Below, one piece after another: positions 46,033-55,808 of a stretch of 64,000 bases of DNA. Location: NCBI RefSeq assembly GCF_014647855.1, contig NZ_BMPZ01000003.1, forward strand, positions 186,001 through 250,000, in the 5' to 3' direction. Numbering within the stretch: position 1 is the stretch's first letter; the number at the start of each line of letters is the position of its first letter. This DNA is from Shewanella gelidii. Its GTDB lineage: Bacteria > Pseudomonadota > Gammaproteobacteria > Enterobacterales > Shewanellaceae. Below the pieces are notes generated by a model. It worked only from the letters and a program-made list of their open reading frames with translations. It had not been told where the DNA came from and searched no databases. The position numbers were made by a program, and so were the translations under genes.

Positions 46033-47340
46033 TCAATTTACTACTTCCTGCCCTATATTCTCTATAAGGAAGGATTCTAATTCGCCTTGACTCTGTTTAA
46101 CTAATCGATTCCAGTCTGTTTCACTAAGGCGTACCTCAACTAAACAGTCACCGTTATCTTGATATTCTTTACTTTGTATTACGTCGAGACGATAAAATCG
46201 GCCCAAATAATGTCCTGCCGCCGCTGGTATTCTTAATTGCAGTGAAAGAATTTTTTCACCGACCAAGGCAACGATTGCTTCTAATAGTAATTCAAAACCA
46301 TTTTGTTTCTGGGCCGAAACCCAAACCCGAGTTGGTTTCCCCTCTTCATCGTAATCAATACGTGGCGCAACATCTTCTAGTAAATCCAGCTTGTTGTTGA
46401 CGACCAGCTGAGGGATCTCATCGGCATCCAACTCTTTTAAAACTGCCTGTACCTGTTCAAAGTTATCGCCCATATTGTCATCAGCGCAGTCGACAACATG
46501 GAGTAAAAGATCCGCTTCTCGAGTCTCTTGCAGTGTTGCTTTAAACGCCGCGACTAAATCATGGGGCAAGTGTCGAATAAAACCAACTGTATCCGCTAAA
46601 ATGATTGCACCATCCGGGAGTTCAAGTTTTCGCAGTGTTGGATCAAGTGTTGCGAATAATTGATCCGCCGCATACACATCTGACGATGTTAGCGCATTGA
46701 AAAGTGTCGATTTACCAGCGTTGGTATATCCAACGAGTGACACTGTAGGTAAATCACTTCGAACTCGAGATCGCCGACTTTGTTCGCGTTGTTTATCGAC
46801 CTTTTCCAAGCGATTTTTAATCGTCTTGATCCGGCCGCGCAATAATCGCCTATCTGTTTCTAGCTGACTTTCACCAGGTCCTCTTAAACCGATACCACCT
46901 TTTTGCCTTTCTAGATGTGTCCAGCCTCGAATAAGCCGAGTCGACATATGTCGCAACTGTGCCAATTCAACTTGCAACTTACCTTCATGGGTTCGTGCAC
47001 GTTGCGCAAAAATATCTAAAATAAGCGTGGTACGGTCTAATACGCGACATTGGCAGACTTGCTCAAGGTTTCTTTCTTGTGCCGGACTCAAGGCGTGATT
47101 GAAAATCACAACATTGGCATCCGTTGCGGCCACAAGCGCGGCTATCTCTTCAGCTTTACCAGTACCTACAAAAAACTTTCTATCCGGTGAGCGCCTGCTA
47201 CCGGTAATTGTTCCTACCGCTCGAGCACCAGCTGAATCTACCAGCAGTTGCAACTCGACTAGATCTTCGCGACTATTCTCATCGGGAAAATCGATATGGA
47301 CAAGAACTGCAGACTCTCCTGCCTCATAACGATCAAACAA
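46033..47340 (-). CDS. hflX: Ribosome-associated GTPase HflX
   Basis: A heat-shock ribosome-splitting GTPase of 435 residues. It has an N-terminal HflX domain and a G domain with P-loop GYTNAGKST, DTVGFI switch region and NKLD. The start is TTG, supported by the typical MFDRYEAGE beginning. It follows hfq by 23 bases. Confidence 0.94.
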   Translation of the reverse strand: MFDRYEAGESAVLVHIDFPDENSREDLVELQLLVDSAGARAVGTITGSRRSPDRKFFVGTGKAEEIAALVAATDANVVIFNHALSPAQERNLEQVCQCRVLDRTTLILDIFAQRARTHEGKLQVELAQLRHMSTRLIRGWTHLERQKGGIGLRGPGESQLETDRRLLRGRIKTIKNRLEKVDKQREQSRRSRVRSDLPTVSLVGYTNAGKSTLFNALTSSDVYAADQLFATLDPTLRKLELPDGAIILADTVGFIRHLPHDLVAAFKATLQETREADLLLHVVDCADDNMGDNFEQVQAVLKELDADEIPQLVVNNKLDLLEDVAPRIDYDEEGKPTRVWVSAQKQNGFELLLEAIVALVGEKILSLQLRIPAAAGHYLGRFYRLDVIQSKEYQDNGDCLVEVRLSETDWNRLVKQSQGELESFLIENIGQEVVN

Positions 47341-47363
47341 GCAAAAAACCTCTTAACACACGA

Positions 47364-47642
47364 TTACTCCGCACTAGATGAATCATCTTGTGCTGCTTGG
47401 TAATTACTGCTTTGTGTATTTTGGTGTGCACTGACGTTAAATGGGCGTGCCGGCACAACCGTAGAAATCGCGTGCTTATAAACCATTTGGCTGACTGTGT
47501 TTTTCAAAAGAATCACAAATTGATCAAATGACTCCACCTGTCCTTGGAGTTTAATACCATTGACCAAATAAATTGATACAGGAACACGTTCACGTCTTAA
47601 CGCATTCAAAAATGGGTCTTGTAAAGATTGCCCCTTAGCCAT
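47364..47642 (-). CDS. hfq: RNA chaperone Hfq
   Basis: Hexameric Sm-like protein that pairs small RNAs with mRNAs. The 92 residues comprise the conserved core ([20 protein letters not shown], Sm1; [23 protein letters not shown] in part, Sm2 with the YKH motif) and a short Ser/Gln/Asn-rich tail. It is preceded by an AT-rich leader with a 16-base palindrome and a TATAAT about 70 bases upstream. Confidence 0.97.
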   Translation of the reverse strand: MAKGQSLQDPFLNALRRERVPVSIYLVNGIKLQGQVESFDQFVILLKNTVSQMVYKHAISTVVPARPFNVSAHQNTQSSNYQAAQDDSSSAE

Positions 47643-47659
47643 TTTGTTATCCTTTTTAA

Positions 47660-47675
47660 TTTATAAAATTATAAA
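47660..47675 (-). promoter_or_regulatory. AU-rich palindrome in hfq leader
   Basis: TTTATAA-AA-TTATAAA lies 18 bases before the hfq ATG, within an A/T-only stretch. A TATAAT at 47711-47716 (minus strand) could be the -10 of an internal promoter. A/U-rich leaders are typical Hfq targets, so self-regulation is plausible. This is inference. Confidence 0.4.
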
Positions 47676-47733
47676 TCTTATTAAGTTTAGTTTTCTTGTT
47701 TAGTTTTAGTATTATACAGCAAGGGATAATATG

Positions 47734-48660
47734 CTAGCCACGGGAACGCAGAAGTGTAACTAAATTATCCTTGTTTCCACTTTCTAACCAATTCAAATCT
47801 GGCCACCCTCGCAACCATGTTAATTGACGTTTCGCTAATTGCCTAGTAGCAGCGACAGCTTTTTCGACCATAGTATCATAGTTAAATTCATCATCTAGAT
47901 ATTGCCAACACTGGCGATATCCAACACAACGCATAGACGGCATATCAATATTTAAGTCGCCACGCTGCTTTAATTGCTGAACTTCGTCCACAAACCCTTG
48001 TTCTAGCATTAATTTAAATCTGAGTGCAATTAATTCGTGTAAATGTTTACGCTCTTGGGGTGCGATTGCAAATTGCACCATTTCATATGGTAATTCAGGT
48101 GCTTTGACTTCGGTTAATTCAGTCAAAGTCTTACCACTGATCCGATATACTTCAATTGCTCGCGACAGACGCTGTGGATCATTTGGATGGATCCGTTGCG
48201 CCGATACCGGGTCGACCCGTTGCAACTGTTGGTGCAAAAACTCCCAGCCATGCGCCGCCGCTTCGGAGGCGATTTGCTGTCGAATTATAGCATCGGCACT
48301 AGGCAACGGTGACAAGCCTTCAAGCAGGGCCTTAAAATACATCATCGTGCCACCCACCAGCAGTGGCGTTTTTCCGGTAGCGATCGCTTGTTCGATCTCG
48401 CTTAAAGCATCTTGTCGAAAATCCGCAGCAGAATATGTCTCACTCGGATCTTTAATATTTACCAACTGATGTGGTGCTCGCGATAACTCTTCAGGACTCG
48501 GTTTTGCAGTACCAATATCCATCTGACGATATATCAACGCAGAGTCCACTGAAATAATCTCGCAATTATGCTGTTCTGCAAGAGCAATTGCCAAAGCCGT
48601 TTTGCCTGATGCAGTCGGCCCCATCAATGTTAGAACTTTCGGTCGATTACTTTGTGTCAC
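47734..48660 (-). CDS. miaA: tRNA dimethylallyltransferase MiaA
   Basis: Adds the dimethylallyl group to A37 of tRNAs reading UNN codons. The 308 residues include the P-loop GPTASGKT (about 14-21), [16 protein letters not shown] and [18 protein letters not shown] start inside the 3' end of mutL (14-base overlap), so translation is coupled. A 91-base gap then leads to hfq. Confidence 0.95.
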   Translation of the reverse strand: MTQSNRPKVLTLMGPTASGKTALAIALAEQHNCEIISVDSALIYRQMDIGTAKPSPEELSRAPHQLVNIKDPSETYSAADFRQDALSEIEQAIATGKTPLLVGGTMMYFKALLEGLSPLPSADAIIRQQIASEAAAHGWEFLHQQLQRVDPVSAQRIHPNDPQRLSRAIEVYRISGKTLTELTEVKAPELPYEMVQFAIAPQERKHLHELIALRFKLMLEQGFVDEVQQLKQRGDLNIDMPSMRCVGYRQCWQYLDDEFNYDTMVEKAVAATRQLAKRQLTWLRGWPDLNWLESGNKDNLVTLLRSRG

Positions 48661-50629
48661 TCAGTTGCTCTTTTATCCATTGCTCCCAAGGAAGCTCGAT
48701 GGCTTCGTCTTTGAGTGCTTGCTGCGTTGGCGCAGGCAGCGATTGAAAACCTTGCCACAATATTTGCGCTTGTTGAAAATCTTGCGAGCCAAACTTTGCT
48801 AACCAAGCAATTACCGCTTCTTCGGCCGGCAGCTCATATCGCAACCATTGTAATAGCTCAGGCACAACGGTCGCCAATTTGGCATTCCTAAGATATGAGG
48901 GCACTTTTTTAATAATCAACTGTTGATGTCGAATTGATAATTCGACACCCATTTGGCGCAACAAAGATTCTTGCTGTGTCAGCGTCTCAACCCAGTCTTT
49001 GTCTAACGGCACTGATGTGGGCATCAGCAACGGCTGCGCAACTAGTCCATTTTGCCATTTATTGCGAATATCTCGCTCAACGACCTTAAAAGCCACTCGA
49101 CTCAAAGGTAATAAGTTTAATCTTCCGCCTTCAACCATCACCCACCATTGGCCATCCAATAGTGGCGGCATGAGCATGAAACTCTCAGCTGGCGGGTTCG
49201 CTTGCTCATTTCGCTGTGTTGAAGCAGCATCGTGATTGCGAGGCTGCAGTGGTCTGATCAACTGGCAGTACGAGTCAATAGCGGCTTGTGAAGGCAAGTC
49301 AGCGTGTTGCTCACGACCTTTCTGAGCAGCAGGGAAACTAGACATTTGATGCTGTCGACTTAATTTACGCGCATTTTCATCTGATTGTGAATCAGAGTCC
49401 TTTGCCTCATACAGTCGCCGAGGGGGTTCCTGAACACAGGTACTTTGTGGGATTGCACTAAACGACTTTGCTGGACCAGGCAATGAATCAGCAGAGGCTT
49501 GAGAATTTTCCATCGCCTGCGCATGATTAGATGTTTGAGTCGTTTGACCTTGCCCCGTTCTGGAACCGATATCCTTTTCAATCGGCTGTTCATTTCCGCC
49601 GTCAAAGGCCAAGCTATGAGCCTCTGCAATCGCAGATTGTAACGCCTGCAGAATAAAATCATGGATGTATCGCGCTTGGTGAAACCTAACCTCATGTTTG
49701 GCTGGATGCACATTCACATCCACTTGATGCGGATCTAAATCGAGCATCATGACATAACAAGGTAATTTTGCGTCACCACGGCTCTCTGCAAATGAAAAAG
49801 CTTGTCGAACTGCATGATTGATTAATCGGTCTCGAACCAAGCGACCATTCACATAAAAGTAGTGAACATCAAGTTGTGTTGCATTGACATCAAAATGACT
49901 TGGCGCTTGTAAGTACCCACTTAATCGTAAATCATTATGCTGACAGTCAACGTGCAGTGCGTGTTCAGCAAAACTACGACTACTGATTTGTCCCAAGCGC
50001 TGGATAAATTGCAACTGTGTATTTGCAGCGCGATAATTGCGAACCGACTTGCCGTTATGCTGCAATGTAAAATGTACTTTAGGCTGCGCCATTGCGATTC
50101 GTTTTAGCCACTCATCAATATGAGTGAACTCGGTCTTATCACTTTTAAGGAAACGACGCCGAGCAGGTGTATTAAAAAAGAGAGCGACCGCTTCAATGGT
50201 AGTCCCTTCCGGGTGTGCGGCAGGCGTTACTTTCACCGCCATCTGACTCCCTTCGGCATAAGCTTGCCAGGCTTCCGTTTGCTCTTTCGTTCGCGAAGTT
50301 AACGTCAACCGAGAAACAGAACTAATACTGGCCAATGCTTCACCACGAAAGCCAAAGCTCAAAATAGCATCGAGATCATCTAGGCTATGCAGCTTTGATG
50401 TGGCGTGACGAGACAAAGCGAGCGCCAGCTGGTCCTTTTCAATACCACAGCCATTGTCTCGTATTCGAATCAGCTTGCTGCCACCCTTTTCGATATCGAT
50501 ATCAATCCGGGTTGCACCAGCATCAATACTATTTTCAACGAGCTCTTTAATAACCGATGCGGGCCGCTCAACCACTTCGCCTGCAGCAATTTGGTTCGCG
50601 AGTTGCGGAGGCAGTACTTCAATTGCCAT
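48647..50629 (-). CDS. mutL: DNA mismatch repair protein MutL
   Basis: Links MutS mismatch recognition to strand incision and UvrD. The 660-residue protein has the GHKL ATPase domain with E29, N33 ([11 protein letters not shown]), RDNGCGI, and [11 protein letters not shown] long disordered linker (about 345-460) rich in Ser, Gln and Asn follows, then a C-terminal dimerisation domain. The endonuclease motif DQHAxxER is absent, as in MutH-dependent gammaproteobacteria. It is 13 bases downstream of amiB. Confidence 0.95.
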   Translation of the reverse strand: MAIEVLPPQLANQIAAGEVVERPASVIKELVENSIDAGATRIDIDIEKGGSKLIRIRDNGCGIEKDQLALALSRHATSKLHSLDDLDAILSFGFRGEALASISSVSRLTLTSRTKEQTEAWQAYAEGSQMAVKVTPAAHPEGTTIEAVALFFNTPARRRFLKSDKTEFTHIDEWLKRIAMAQPKVHFTLQHNGKSVRNYRAANTQLQFIQRLGQISSRSFAEHALHVDCQHNDLRLSGYLQAPSHFDVNATQLDVHYFYVNGRLVRDRLINHAVRQAFSFAESRGDAKLPCYVMMLDLDPHQVDVNVHPAKHEVRFHQARYIHDFILQALQSAIAEAHSLAFDGGNEQPIEKDIGSRTGQGQTTQTSNHAQAMENSQASADSLPGPAKSFSAIPQSTCVQEPPRRLYEAKDSDSQSDENARKLSRQHQMSSFPAAQKGREQHADLPSQAAIDSYCQLIRPLQPRNHDAASTQRNEQANPPAESFMLMPPLLDGQWWVMVEGGRLNLLPLSRVAFKVVERDIRNKWQNGLVAQPLLMPTSVPLDKDWVETLTQQESLLRQMGVELSIRHQQLIIKKVPSYLRNAKLATVVPELLQWLRYELPAEEAVIAWLAKFGSQDFQQAQILWQGFQSLPAPTQQALKDEAIELPWEQWIKEQLSDTK

Positions 50630-50642
50630 GAGTTTTACCTAG

Positions 50643-51968
50643 TTAGGCTCGCGGGATCACGAGCTTTTGGCCAATGCGCAACACATTCGATTTTAGATTG
50701 TTGGCTTTCTTAATCGTTGCGATTGACACTTGATAGCGGTGGGCGATGACCGACAGGGATTCACCTTTTTTCACTTGGTGCTTAATATTGCTTTTCTTCG
50801 CCAGTAAAGTACCAGCGGGTGGATTGTCTTTAAAATAGCTCACTACACCTGAATGGATCGCCTTTGCAAGTTTTTCTTGATGATTGCGATTCTGTAATAG
50901 CTTCTCTTCTTTATGGTTCGATATGAAACCGGTTTCGACCAGAATGGACGGAATATCAGGGGACTTTAGAACCGCAAGGCTTGCTTGCTCAGGCTTACGC
51001 TTATGCAGCTTAGTCACTCGCCCTAAATCTCCAAGGACCTCACCAGCGATCACGTGACTAACCGCCATCGAGCGATCCATCGACATGTCTAGCAAGGTCA
51101 TTGCGAGGTATTGCTCATTGTCAGTATTCTTAATAATTTCGCCCGCACCACCAAGCAACTCAGAATGCTTCTCTTTCTGCTCAAGCCAGCGGCCAATTTC
51201 ACTATTGGCACGGCGCATTGACAAAACCCAAACCGAAGCGCCCTTGGGCTGCGGAGAAGTGAATGCATCCGCATGAATAGAAATGAGCAAATCTGCTTTA
51301 CTGTTTCTGGCTAGATCAGAGCGCTTATTTAAATTCACAAAATAGTCACCCTTACGGGTCATGACAGCCTTCATTCCTTGCGTTGCGTTGATTTTCGCAG
51401 CGACACGTTTTGCGATTTGCAGTACAACTTTTTTCTCATGGGTGCCCTTTGGGCCAATAGAACCAGGATCTTCACCACCATGTCCCGCATCAACGGCAAT
51501 AATGACGTCTCTATAGTTCGATTGTGGTTTAGCAACTTTTTGAGGGCTTTTCGCTTTGGCATGGTGACTCAAATCTACCACTAGGCGATTGCCATACGGT
51601 GCTGTCGGAGACAGTGAGAACAAGTTCGCTTTAACGGGTTGCGTCAGATCAACAACAAGTCTTAACACACCTTTCTTCGGGGGTTTGCTAATTCGAACGC
51701 GTTTTACAATTTTGCTGTTGTGGGACTGCTTCTCCAACTTCAACTTGGTTTTCGCTTGTTGCAAGTCAACGACCAAACGATGTGGATTGGTAAGCGTGAA
51801 ATATTTAAAAGTTGGTTTGTTGCTTAGGTCGAAAACAACCCGCGTTGAATCTGGCGCAGCCCAAACCCGTACGCCATTCAATTGATTTGCAGCGTAACTT
51901 TGCAAAGAAGCAAAGCAAAGGACAAATAATATACTGATTCTAATTATATTTTTAATTCTCAACATCAT
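50643..51968 (-). CDS. amiB: N-acetylmuramoyl-L-alanine amidase AmiB
   Basis: Periplasmic septal amidase that splits daughter cells. The 441-residue precursor has a signal peptide (about 1-26), an AMIN domain (about 30-130), and a zinc amidase_3 domain with VDAGHGGEDPG, the Glu in GTHEKKVV, SIHADAF and the C-terminal VETGFISN. A LysM peptidoglycan-binding domain (about 393-438, KKGESLSVIAHRYQVS) follows. Activity normally needs EnvC/NlpD. Its ATG overlaps the tsaE stop. Confidence 0.95.
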   Translation of the reverse strand: MMLRIKNIIRISILFVLCFASLQSYAANQLNGVRVWAAPDSTRVVFDLSNKPTFKYFTLTNPHRLVVDLQQAKTKLKLEKQSHNSKIVKRVRISKPPKKGVLRLVVDLTQPVKANLFSLSPTAPYGNRLVVDLSHHAKAKSPQKVAKPQSNYRDVIIAVDAGHGGEDPGSIGPKGTHEKKVVLQIAKRVAAKINATQGMKAVMTRKGDYFVNLNKRSDLARNSKADLLISIHADAFTSPQPKGASVWVLSMRRANSEIGRWLEQKEKHSELLGGAGEIIKNTDNEQYLAMTLLDMSMDRSMAVSHVIAGEVLGDLGRVTKLHKRKPEQASLAVLKSPDIPSILVETGFISNHKEEKLLQNRNHQEKLAKAIHSGVVSYFKDNPPAGTLLAKKSNIKHQVKKGESLSVIAHRYQVSIATIKKANNLKSNVLRIGQKLVIPRA

Positions 51969-52465
51969 TACTTTATTTGTTGTAAAAGCGACAAGCCTAA
52001 TGGAGACAGCGCCTCTATTTGTAATTCTCTACCAGTATTAACATATTTAAGTCGAAGATGCATATCAGCCGGCGGCAATAATCCATGACCGTGATCTGGC
52101 CACTCTATTATACAAACACTCCGCTCGGTAAAATAATCACGGATCCCCATAAATTCAAGTTCTTCTGGATCCGACAAACGATAAAGATCAAAGTGAAAGA
52201 CTTCCATACCATTTAGTTCATAGGGCTCAACCAAAGCGTAGGTCGGACTTTTTACAGCGCCTTGATGACCAAGCCCTTGGATCAGCCCTCGGCTTAAGGT
52301 TGTCTTCCCCGCGCCTAGGTCGCCGGTAAGATAGATCACTAAAGGCGCAGCGGTAATTTTCGCTAGCTGTTCACCAACCGCTATCGTTTCCTGCTCATCC
52401 TTTAAATTCAAGGTAAGGGTTTCAATCTCTAACTTACACGCTTTCAAATCTTTACTATCTCTCAC
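51968..52465 (-). CDS. tsaE: tRNA t6A biosynthesis ATPase TsaE
   Basis: Supports TsaBD in making threonylcarbamoyl-adenosine at A37. The 165-residue P-loop protein has GDLGAGKTTLSRGL, SPTYALVEPY and FDLYRL with IIEWPDHG. The GTG at 52465 has no good ribosome site and adds about 15 residues compared with the usual family start, so the true start may be a later TTG. Conserved position between nnrD and amiB. Confidence 0.93.
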   Translation of the reverse strand: MRDSKDLKACKLEIETLTLNLKDEQETIAVGEQLAKITAAPLVIYLTGDLGAGKTTLSRGLIQGLGHQGAVKSPTYALVEPYELNGMEVFHFDLYRLSDPEELEFMGIRDYFTERSVCIIEWPDHGHGLLPPADMHLRLKYVNTGRELQIEALSPLGLSLLQQIK

Positions 52466-52532
52466 AAAAATAAAGTCTATTGGACGGACTTAAAACATAG
52501 CTATAAGAACAAACCACCACTTCAAGCCGACA

Positions 52533-54014
52533 TTAGCAATTCACGAGTCGGCGAATATGCGGCATTAAGTCACTTGCAAGCATACCTCGCTCGCCATCTT
52601 TTGCCGCTAAGTCCGCGGCTTCACCATGAACAATTACACCGACAACTGTAGCGGTGAAGTTATCTAACCCTTGAGCCATCAAGGCTCCAATAATACCGGA
52701 TAAGACATCTCCGCAGCCACCACTAGCAAGCCCAGGGTTACCAACGGGAGCAACCACTACATTGTGGCCATCACTGATAATAGTGCCGGCACCTTTTAAT
52801 AGTACCACGCCACCATATTTACTTTGAATCTTTGAAACGGCAATAAAGCGATCTTGTTCCACTTCCGCTACGGATATATTCAGTAGACGAGCAGCCTCCC
52901 CGGGGTGCGGCGTCAGCACCCAATTATCCTGCTTCGCCGGTTCTAAACTTAAAAGATTCAGCGCATCCGCATCCAAAACGCAGGGTTTGTCACTTAAACA
53001 AGTCGCTTTAAATAGGTTATATCCCCAATCTTTTTTTCCTAAACCGGGTCCTAGAACCAGCACTTTCGCCCATCCCAAGCGGAGATAAACCTCCATATCA
53101 ACTAATTGACAGCCCCAAAACATTAACTCTGGTCGATTCGCATTCACGGTAAACTGGTGTTCAGGCTTACTCACAACGGTCACTAATCCTGCACCAGCTC
53201 TTAAGCAAGCTTCACCAGCGAGCCTTACCGCGCCTGCCATGCCAACATCCCCGCCAATCACAGTTACCTTGCCATAATCGCCTTTATGGCTATCTCGCTC
53301 GCGGTTTTTGGGTAAGGATGCCTTCAGCGCATCTTGGCCAACTCGTTGGGCAATTGCAGAGGGTAAAAATGCTTCAAACCCCACTTGCGCATAAAATAAG
53401 TGACCACAGCAATGCCGAGCCCGGCCTGTAACTAGTCCCCGTTTTATCGCGCCAAAGGTCAATGTTGCATCAGCACAAACCGCTGCGCCATGAGCAGCTC
53501 CTGTATCAGCCAATATGCCAGAAGGTACATCGAGGCTAAGCACCCAAGCTTGGCTTGCATTAATTGCTGAGACGACGTCTTGCACTGGTTGTTTGACGGC
53601 ACCAGTTAGGCCCGTACCTAAAATGCCATCAACAACTAACTTTGCGTCTTTTATCAACTGAGCGTTATAAGGCGTCAATTGGCCACCACTCGATTCAAAA
53701 GCTGCACAAGCTTGTTTCGCCTCTGGGCTCTTGAGCTCGGATGTCAAAGTCATGAGAGTGGCATCACAATTCGCCTCTAGGAGCAAGCGAGCCAAAACAA
53801 AAGCATCTGCACCATTATTACCTGAGCCGGCTATTAAAACGGCAGGCGAGTTAACTCGATGCAGCTGGTTTAACAGCTGAAACGCGGCTAGCCCCGCATT
53901 TTCAACTAAGGAATAAAGCTCGAGGTTTGTTTCTGCGACCGCTTTAACTTCAGCGTCACGTACTTGCTGACTTAGATATAAGTCAGTGGGCAAATTGGAC
54001 AAATTCCGCGACAT
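52533..54014 (-). CDS. nnrD: Bifunctional NAD(P)H-hydrate epimerase/dehydratase
   Basis: Repairs damaged NAD(P)HX. The N-terminal YjeF_N epimerase domain (about 1-215; GSGNNGADAFVLARLL, DGILGTGLTG) is fused to the C-terminal ADP-dependent dehydratase (about 225-490; GDVGMAGAVRLAGEACLRAGAG in part, TPHPGEAARLL, GNPGLASGGCGDVLSG). GGGAG precedes the ATG. It is the first gene of the leftward series through hflC. The usual upstream neighbour queG is missing. Confidence 0.95.
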   Translation of the reverse strand: MSRNLSNLPTDLYLSQQVRDAEVKAVAETNLELYSLVENAGLAAFQLLNQLHRVNSPAVLIAGSGNNGADAFVLARLLLEANCDATLMTLTSELKSPEAKQACAAFESSGGQLTPYNAQLIKDAKLVVDGILGTGLTGAVKQPVQDVVSAINASQAWVLSLDVPSGILADTGAAHGAAVCADATLTFGAIKRGLVTGRARHCCGHLFYAQVGFEAFLPSAIAQRVGQDALKASLPKNRERDSHKGDYGKVTVIGGDVGMAGAVRLAGEACLRAGAGLVTVVSKPEHQFTVNANRPELMFWGCQLVDMEVYLRLGWAKVLVLGPGLGKKDWGYNLFKATCLSDKPCVLDADALNLLSLEPAKQDNWVLTPHPGEAARLLNISVAEVEQDRFIAVSKIQSKYGGVVLLKGAGTIISDGHNVVVAPVGNPGLASGGCGDVLSGIIGALMAQGLDNFTATVVGVIVHGEAADLAAKDGERGMLASDLMPHIRRLVNC

Positions 54015-54235
54015 TTCCCGCTCCCTGCTCTAATGACATTTCGCGCTTCATTTCTCTGAGATCATTCTCATATCAGGTCAAATCAATCTATTAACCGGGC
54101 GCTAATTTGGATGTTTCGAGAGCACAATTCGTGAAAGAAAATATGCTCACGGTTGAATTAAAAACGTACCGTCTCGTTTTCTATAGCAATAACAGCTACA
54201 CTAAATTCTATGAATGGAATCATAACGATCGCTGA

Positions 54236-54427
54236 ATGAAGCTTTTAACATTAGTCATTCTTGCATTATCAATCTTACTACTAAAGCTGCCCATCAACTC
54301 TTCAATATTGATTGGTGCGGTCTTGGTCATTTGTTTGATTTTAGTGCTCTTCAGCATTTACAAAGCTATCGGGCAGCCTCTCAAAGATAAAGATGCTAAA
54401 GACGACGATCCCCCGCCTTCACATTGA
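54236..54427 (+). CDS. Small membrane protein, hypothetical (63 aa)
   Basis: A 63-residue peptide with two closely spaced hydrophobic helices (about 3-18 and 23-42) and a charged C-terminal tail (KDKDAKDDDPPP). It would sit in the inner membrane. It reads divergently from nnrD and ends before a hairpin terminator, which supports a real transcript. There is no clear ribosome site before the ATG and I know no homologue. Confidence 0.5.
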   Translation: MKLLTLVILALSILLLKLPINSSILIGAVLVICLILVLFSIYKAIGQPLKDKDAKDDDPPPSH

Positions 54428-54474
54428 GCACTTTCCAAATTTCAGCGATAAAAATTCATCGACCAAAGAGCGAG

Positions 54475-54505
54475 AAAGGCCCATTTCAATCCGAAGCGGG
54501 CCTTT
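54475..54505. terminator. Terminator between the small membrane protein gene and the helical unknown gene
   Basis: AAAGGCCC and GGGCCTTT pair over a 15-base loop. The plus strand continues TTTAGTTTCATATTT. It lies 47 bases past the rightward small gene and 33 bases past the leftward gene, so it may serve both. Confidence 0.7.
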
Positions 54506-54538
54506 AGTTTCATATTTAAGTCAATTCAAATCTTTTTA

Positions 54539-54994
54539 TTAAAGATCATCCATCCGCAACGTGCTGTGTACTAAACGCTGTTGCTGTATACGCTCGACAC
54601 GCACTAACTCTTTAAGCGCACTACGAATTTCTTCTGTGGCGGAGGATTCGGCCGTTTTATTTAAAAGCCCAAGTAATCGATTTTCCAAATCAAGATGTAA
54701 GCTCAATACGTCATCTTCTGACATATTGGCAGGTAAAACAGTATCGGCACAACGCTTAGAGAAATCCTCAAATGTGATGTCTTTATACCAAGTATCAAGA
54801 ATGCGAGCCGGAGCGCCGTCCACGTAGTTTTCTAAAGACTCAGAGAGATGCTCCTGGCTTTGTTTAAAGTAAGTCAGCACCATTTTGACTCGCGTTGAAT
54901 CAGCGTGAGTATGTAGCCGGCTATAGAGCTGCGCCATATCTAGGCGACATTGGGCAACGAACTGAAGCAACTCTCGTAACTGTTGAATACGCAT
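54539..54994 (-). CDS. Hypothetical helical protein (151 aa)
   Basis: I cannot name this family. The 151 residues are almost entirely predicted helix. SQEHLSESLENY (about 46-57) and LHLDLENRLLGLL (about 101-113) give an ExxH-like and acidic spacing reminiscent of ferritin-like four-helix bundles, but this is a guess. I prefer the ATG at 54994, which has GGAG eight bases upstream. A GTG nine bases earlier is too close to that site. It occupies, with the small membrane gene, the place where queG lies in relatives. Confidence 0.65.
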   Translation of the reverse strand: MRIQQLRELLQFVAQCRLDMAQLYSRLHTHADSTRVKMVLTYFKQSQEHLSESLENYVDGAPARILDTWYKDITFEDFSKRCADTVLPANMSEDDVLSLHLDLENRLLGLLNKTAESSATEEIRSALKELVRVERIQQQRLVHSTLRMDDL

Positions 54995-55336
54995 TTGACA
55001 CACTCCACTTAGGCTAATCTTTGAACTTAGTTAACAATCATCAAAAGCCATTATGAGAGTAATCGCACTAAAATTTCTTGAACAAGGTCAAAAAGTAGCT
55101 AGTTTAGTCAAAATTAAATTAGTTTTTATAAACAAGATGCAGAGTGGGTACTATCCGAACTGAAGCCTTCATAACAGCTCCCTGTATTCAGAGATACAAA
55201 TCCACTAGGCAAGGGGGATAGAAAATACGTTTAGTGAAAGAAGTCATCGACACAGAAAAACAATGAACCACACGGAAAGCTAGCGACTAGCTAAAATAGA
55301 TTCAAAAAATTAAGTATAAGAATAGAGGAAGGAGAT
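54995..55336. other. Intergenic region between helical unknown gene and tRNA-Gly array
   Basis: It contains the promoter region of the helical unknown gene (not precisely placed) and a small hairpin AGCTAG-CGA-CTAGCT at 55278-55292, which is the only candidate 3' end for the tRNA transcript. No other element is seen. Confidence 0.5.
55278..55292 (-). terminator. Weak candidate terminator of tRNA-Gly array
   Basis: A perfect 6-bp stem with a 3-base loop, 45 bases past the last tRNA. On the minus strand it is followed by only TTTCC, so termination would be inefficient. 3' processing may matter more. Confidence 0.3.
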
Positions 55337-55412
55337 TGGAGCGACATATCGGGTTCGAACCGATGACCTATACCTTGGCAAGGTATCGCTCTACCAACTG
55401 AGCTAATGTCGC
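55337..55412 (-). tRNA. tRNA-Gly (anticodon GCC), copy 4 in transcript order
   Basis: 76 bases with CCA encoded. The acceptor stem GCGACAT pairs with ATGTCGC, with discriminator T. D-arm is AGCTCAGTTGGTAGAGC; anticodon loop TTGCCAA between ATACC and GGTAT; T-arm with GGTTCGAACC. All four copies in the array are identical. The spacer to the next copy is 19 bases. Confidence 0.97.
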
Positions 55413-55431
55413 GTAATCTTGATAACCAAAT

Positions 55432-55507
55432 TGGAGCGACATATCGGGTTCGAACCGATGACCTATACCTTGGCAAGGTATCGCTCTACCAACTGAGCTA
55501 ATGTCGC
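55432..55507 (-). tRNA. tRNA-Gly (anticodon GCC), copy 3
   Basis: Identical in sequence to the other three. It is separated from copy 2 by a 48-base spacer nearly identical to the one between copies 2 and 1, showing duplication of a 124-base unit. Confidence 0.97.
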
Positions 55508-55679
55508 TTTATTTGTTACAGCGAGAAAATGAAGGTGCACTTTCTGGCTTGAATTTGGAGCGACATATCGGGTTCGAACCGATGACCTATACCTTGGCAA
55601 GGTATCGCTCTACCAACTGAGCTAATGTCGCTTTATTTGTTACAGCGAGAAAATGATGGTGCACTTTCTGGCTTGAATT
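55508..55679. repeat. 124-bp tandem duplication within tRNA-Gly array
   Basis: The segments 55508-55631 and 55632-55755 each consist of a 48-base spacer plus one tRNA. The spacers differ at one base (A versus T near 55542/55666). The duplicated spacer length and identity indicate a recent expansion by unequal crossing-over. Confidence 0.85.
55556..55631 (-). tRNA. tRNA-Gly (anticodon GCC), copy 2
   Basis: Identical to the other three, 76 bases, CCA encoded. Both flanking spacers on the array side are 48 bases long and differ from each other at one position. Confidence 0.97.
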
Positions 55680-55755
55680 TGGAGCGACATATCGGGTTCG
55701 AACCGATGACCTATACCTTGGCAAGGTATCGCTCTACCAACTGAGCTAATGTCGC
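55680..55755 (-). tRNA. tRNA-Gly (anticodon GCC), copy 1 (promoter-proximal)
   Basis: Identical to the other three and nearest to the promoter at 55809-55836. The same tRNA type occupies this place beside orn in E. coli (glyVXY), supporting the synteny. Confidence 0.97.
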
Positions 55756-55808
55756 AATTCTTGTTTTTACTCGGCTAAAATAGCCCGTGAGTAAAAAGTT
55801 GAGGCCGC

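Noticed and set aside
55337..55755. CRISPR-like array of regularly spaced repeats
   Set aside because: The 76-base repeats fold as tRNA-Gly, and the spacers are unequal (19, 48, 48) with two nearly identical.
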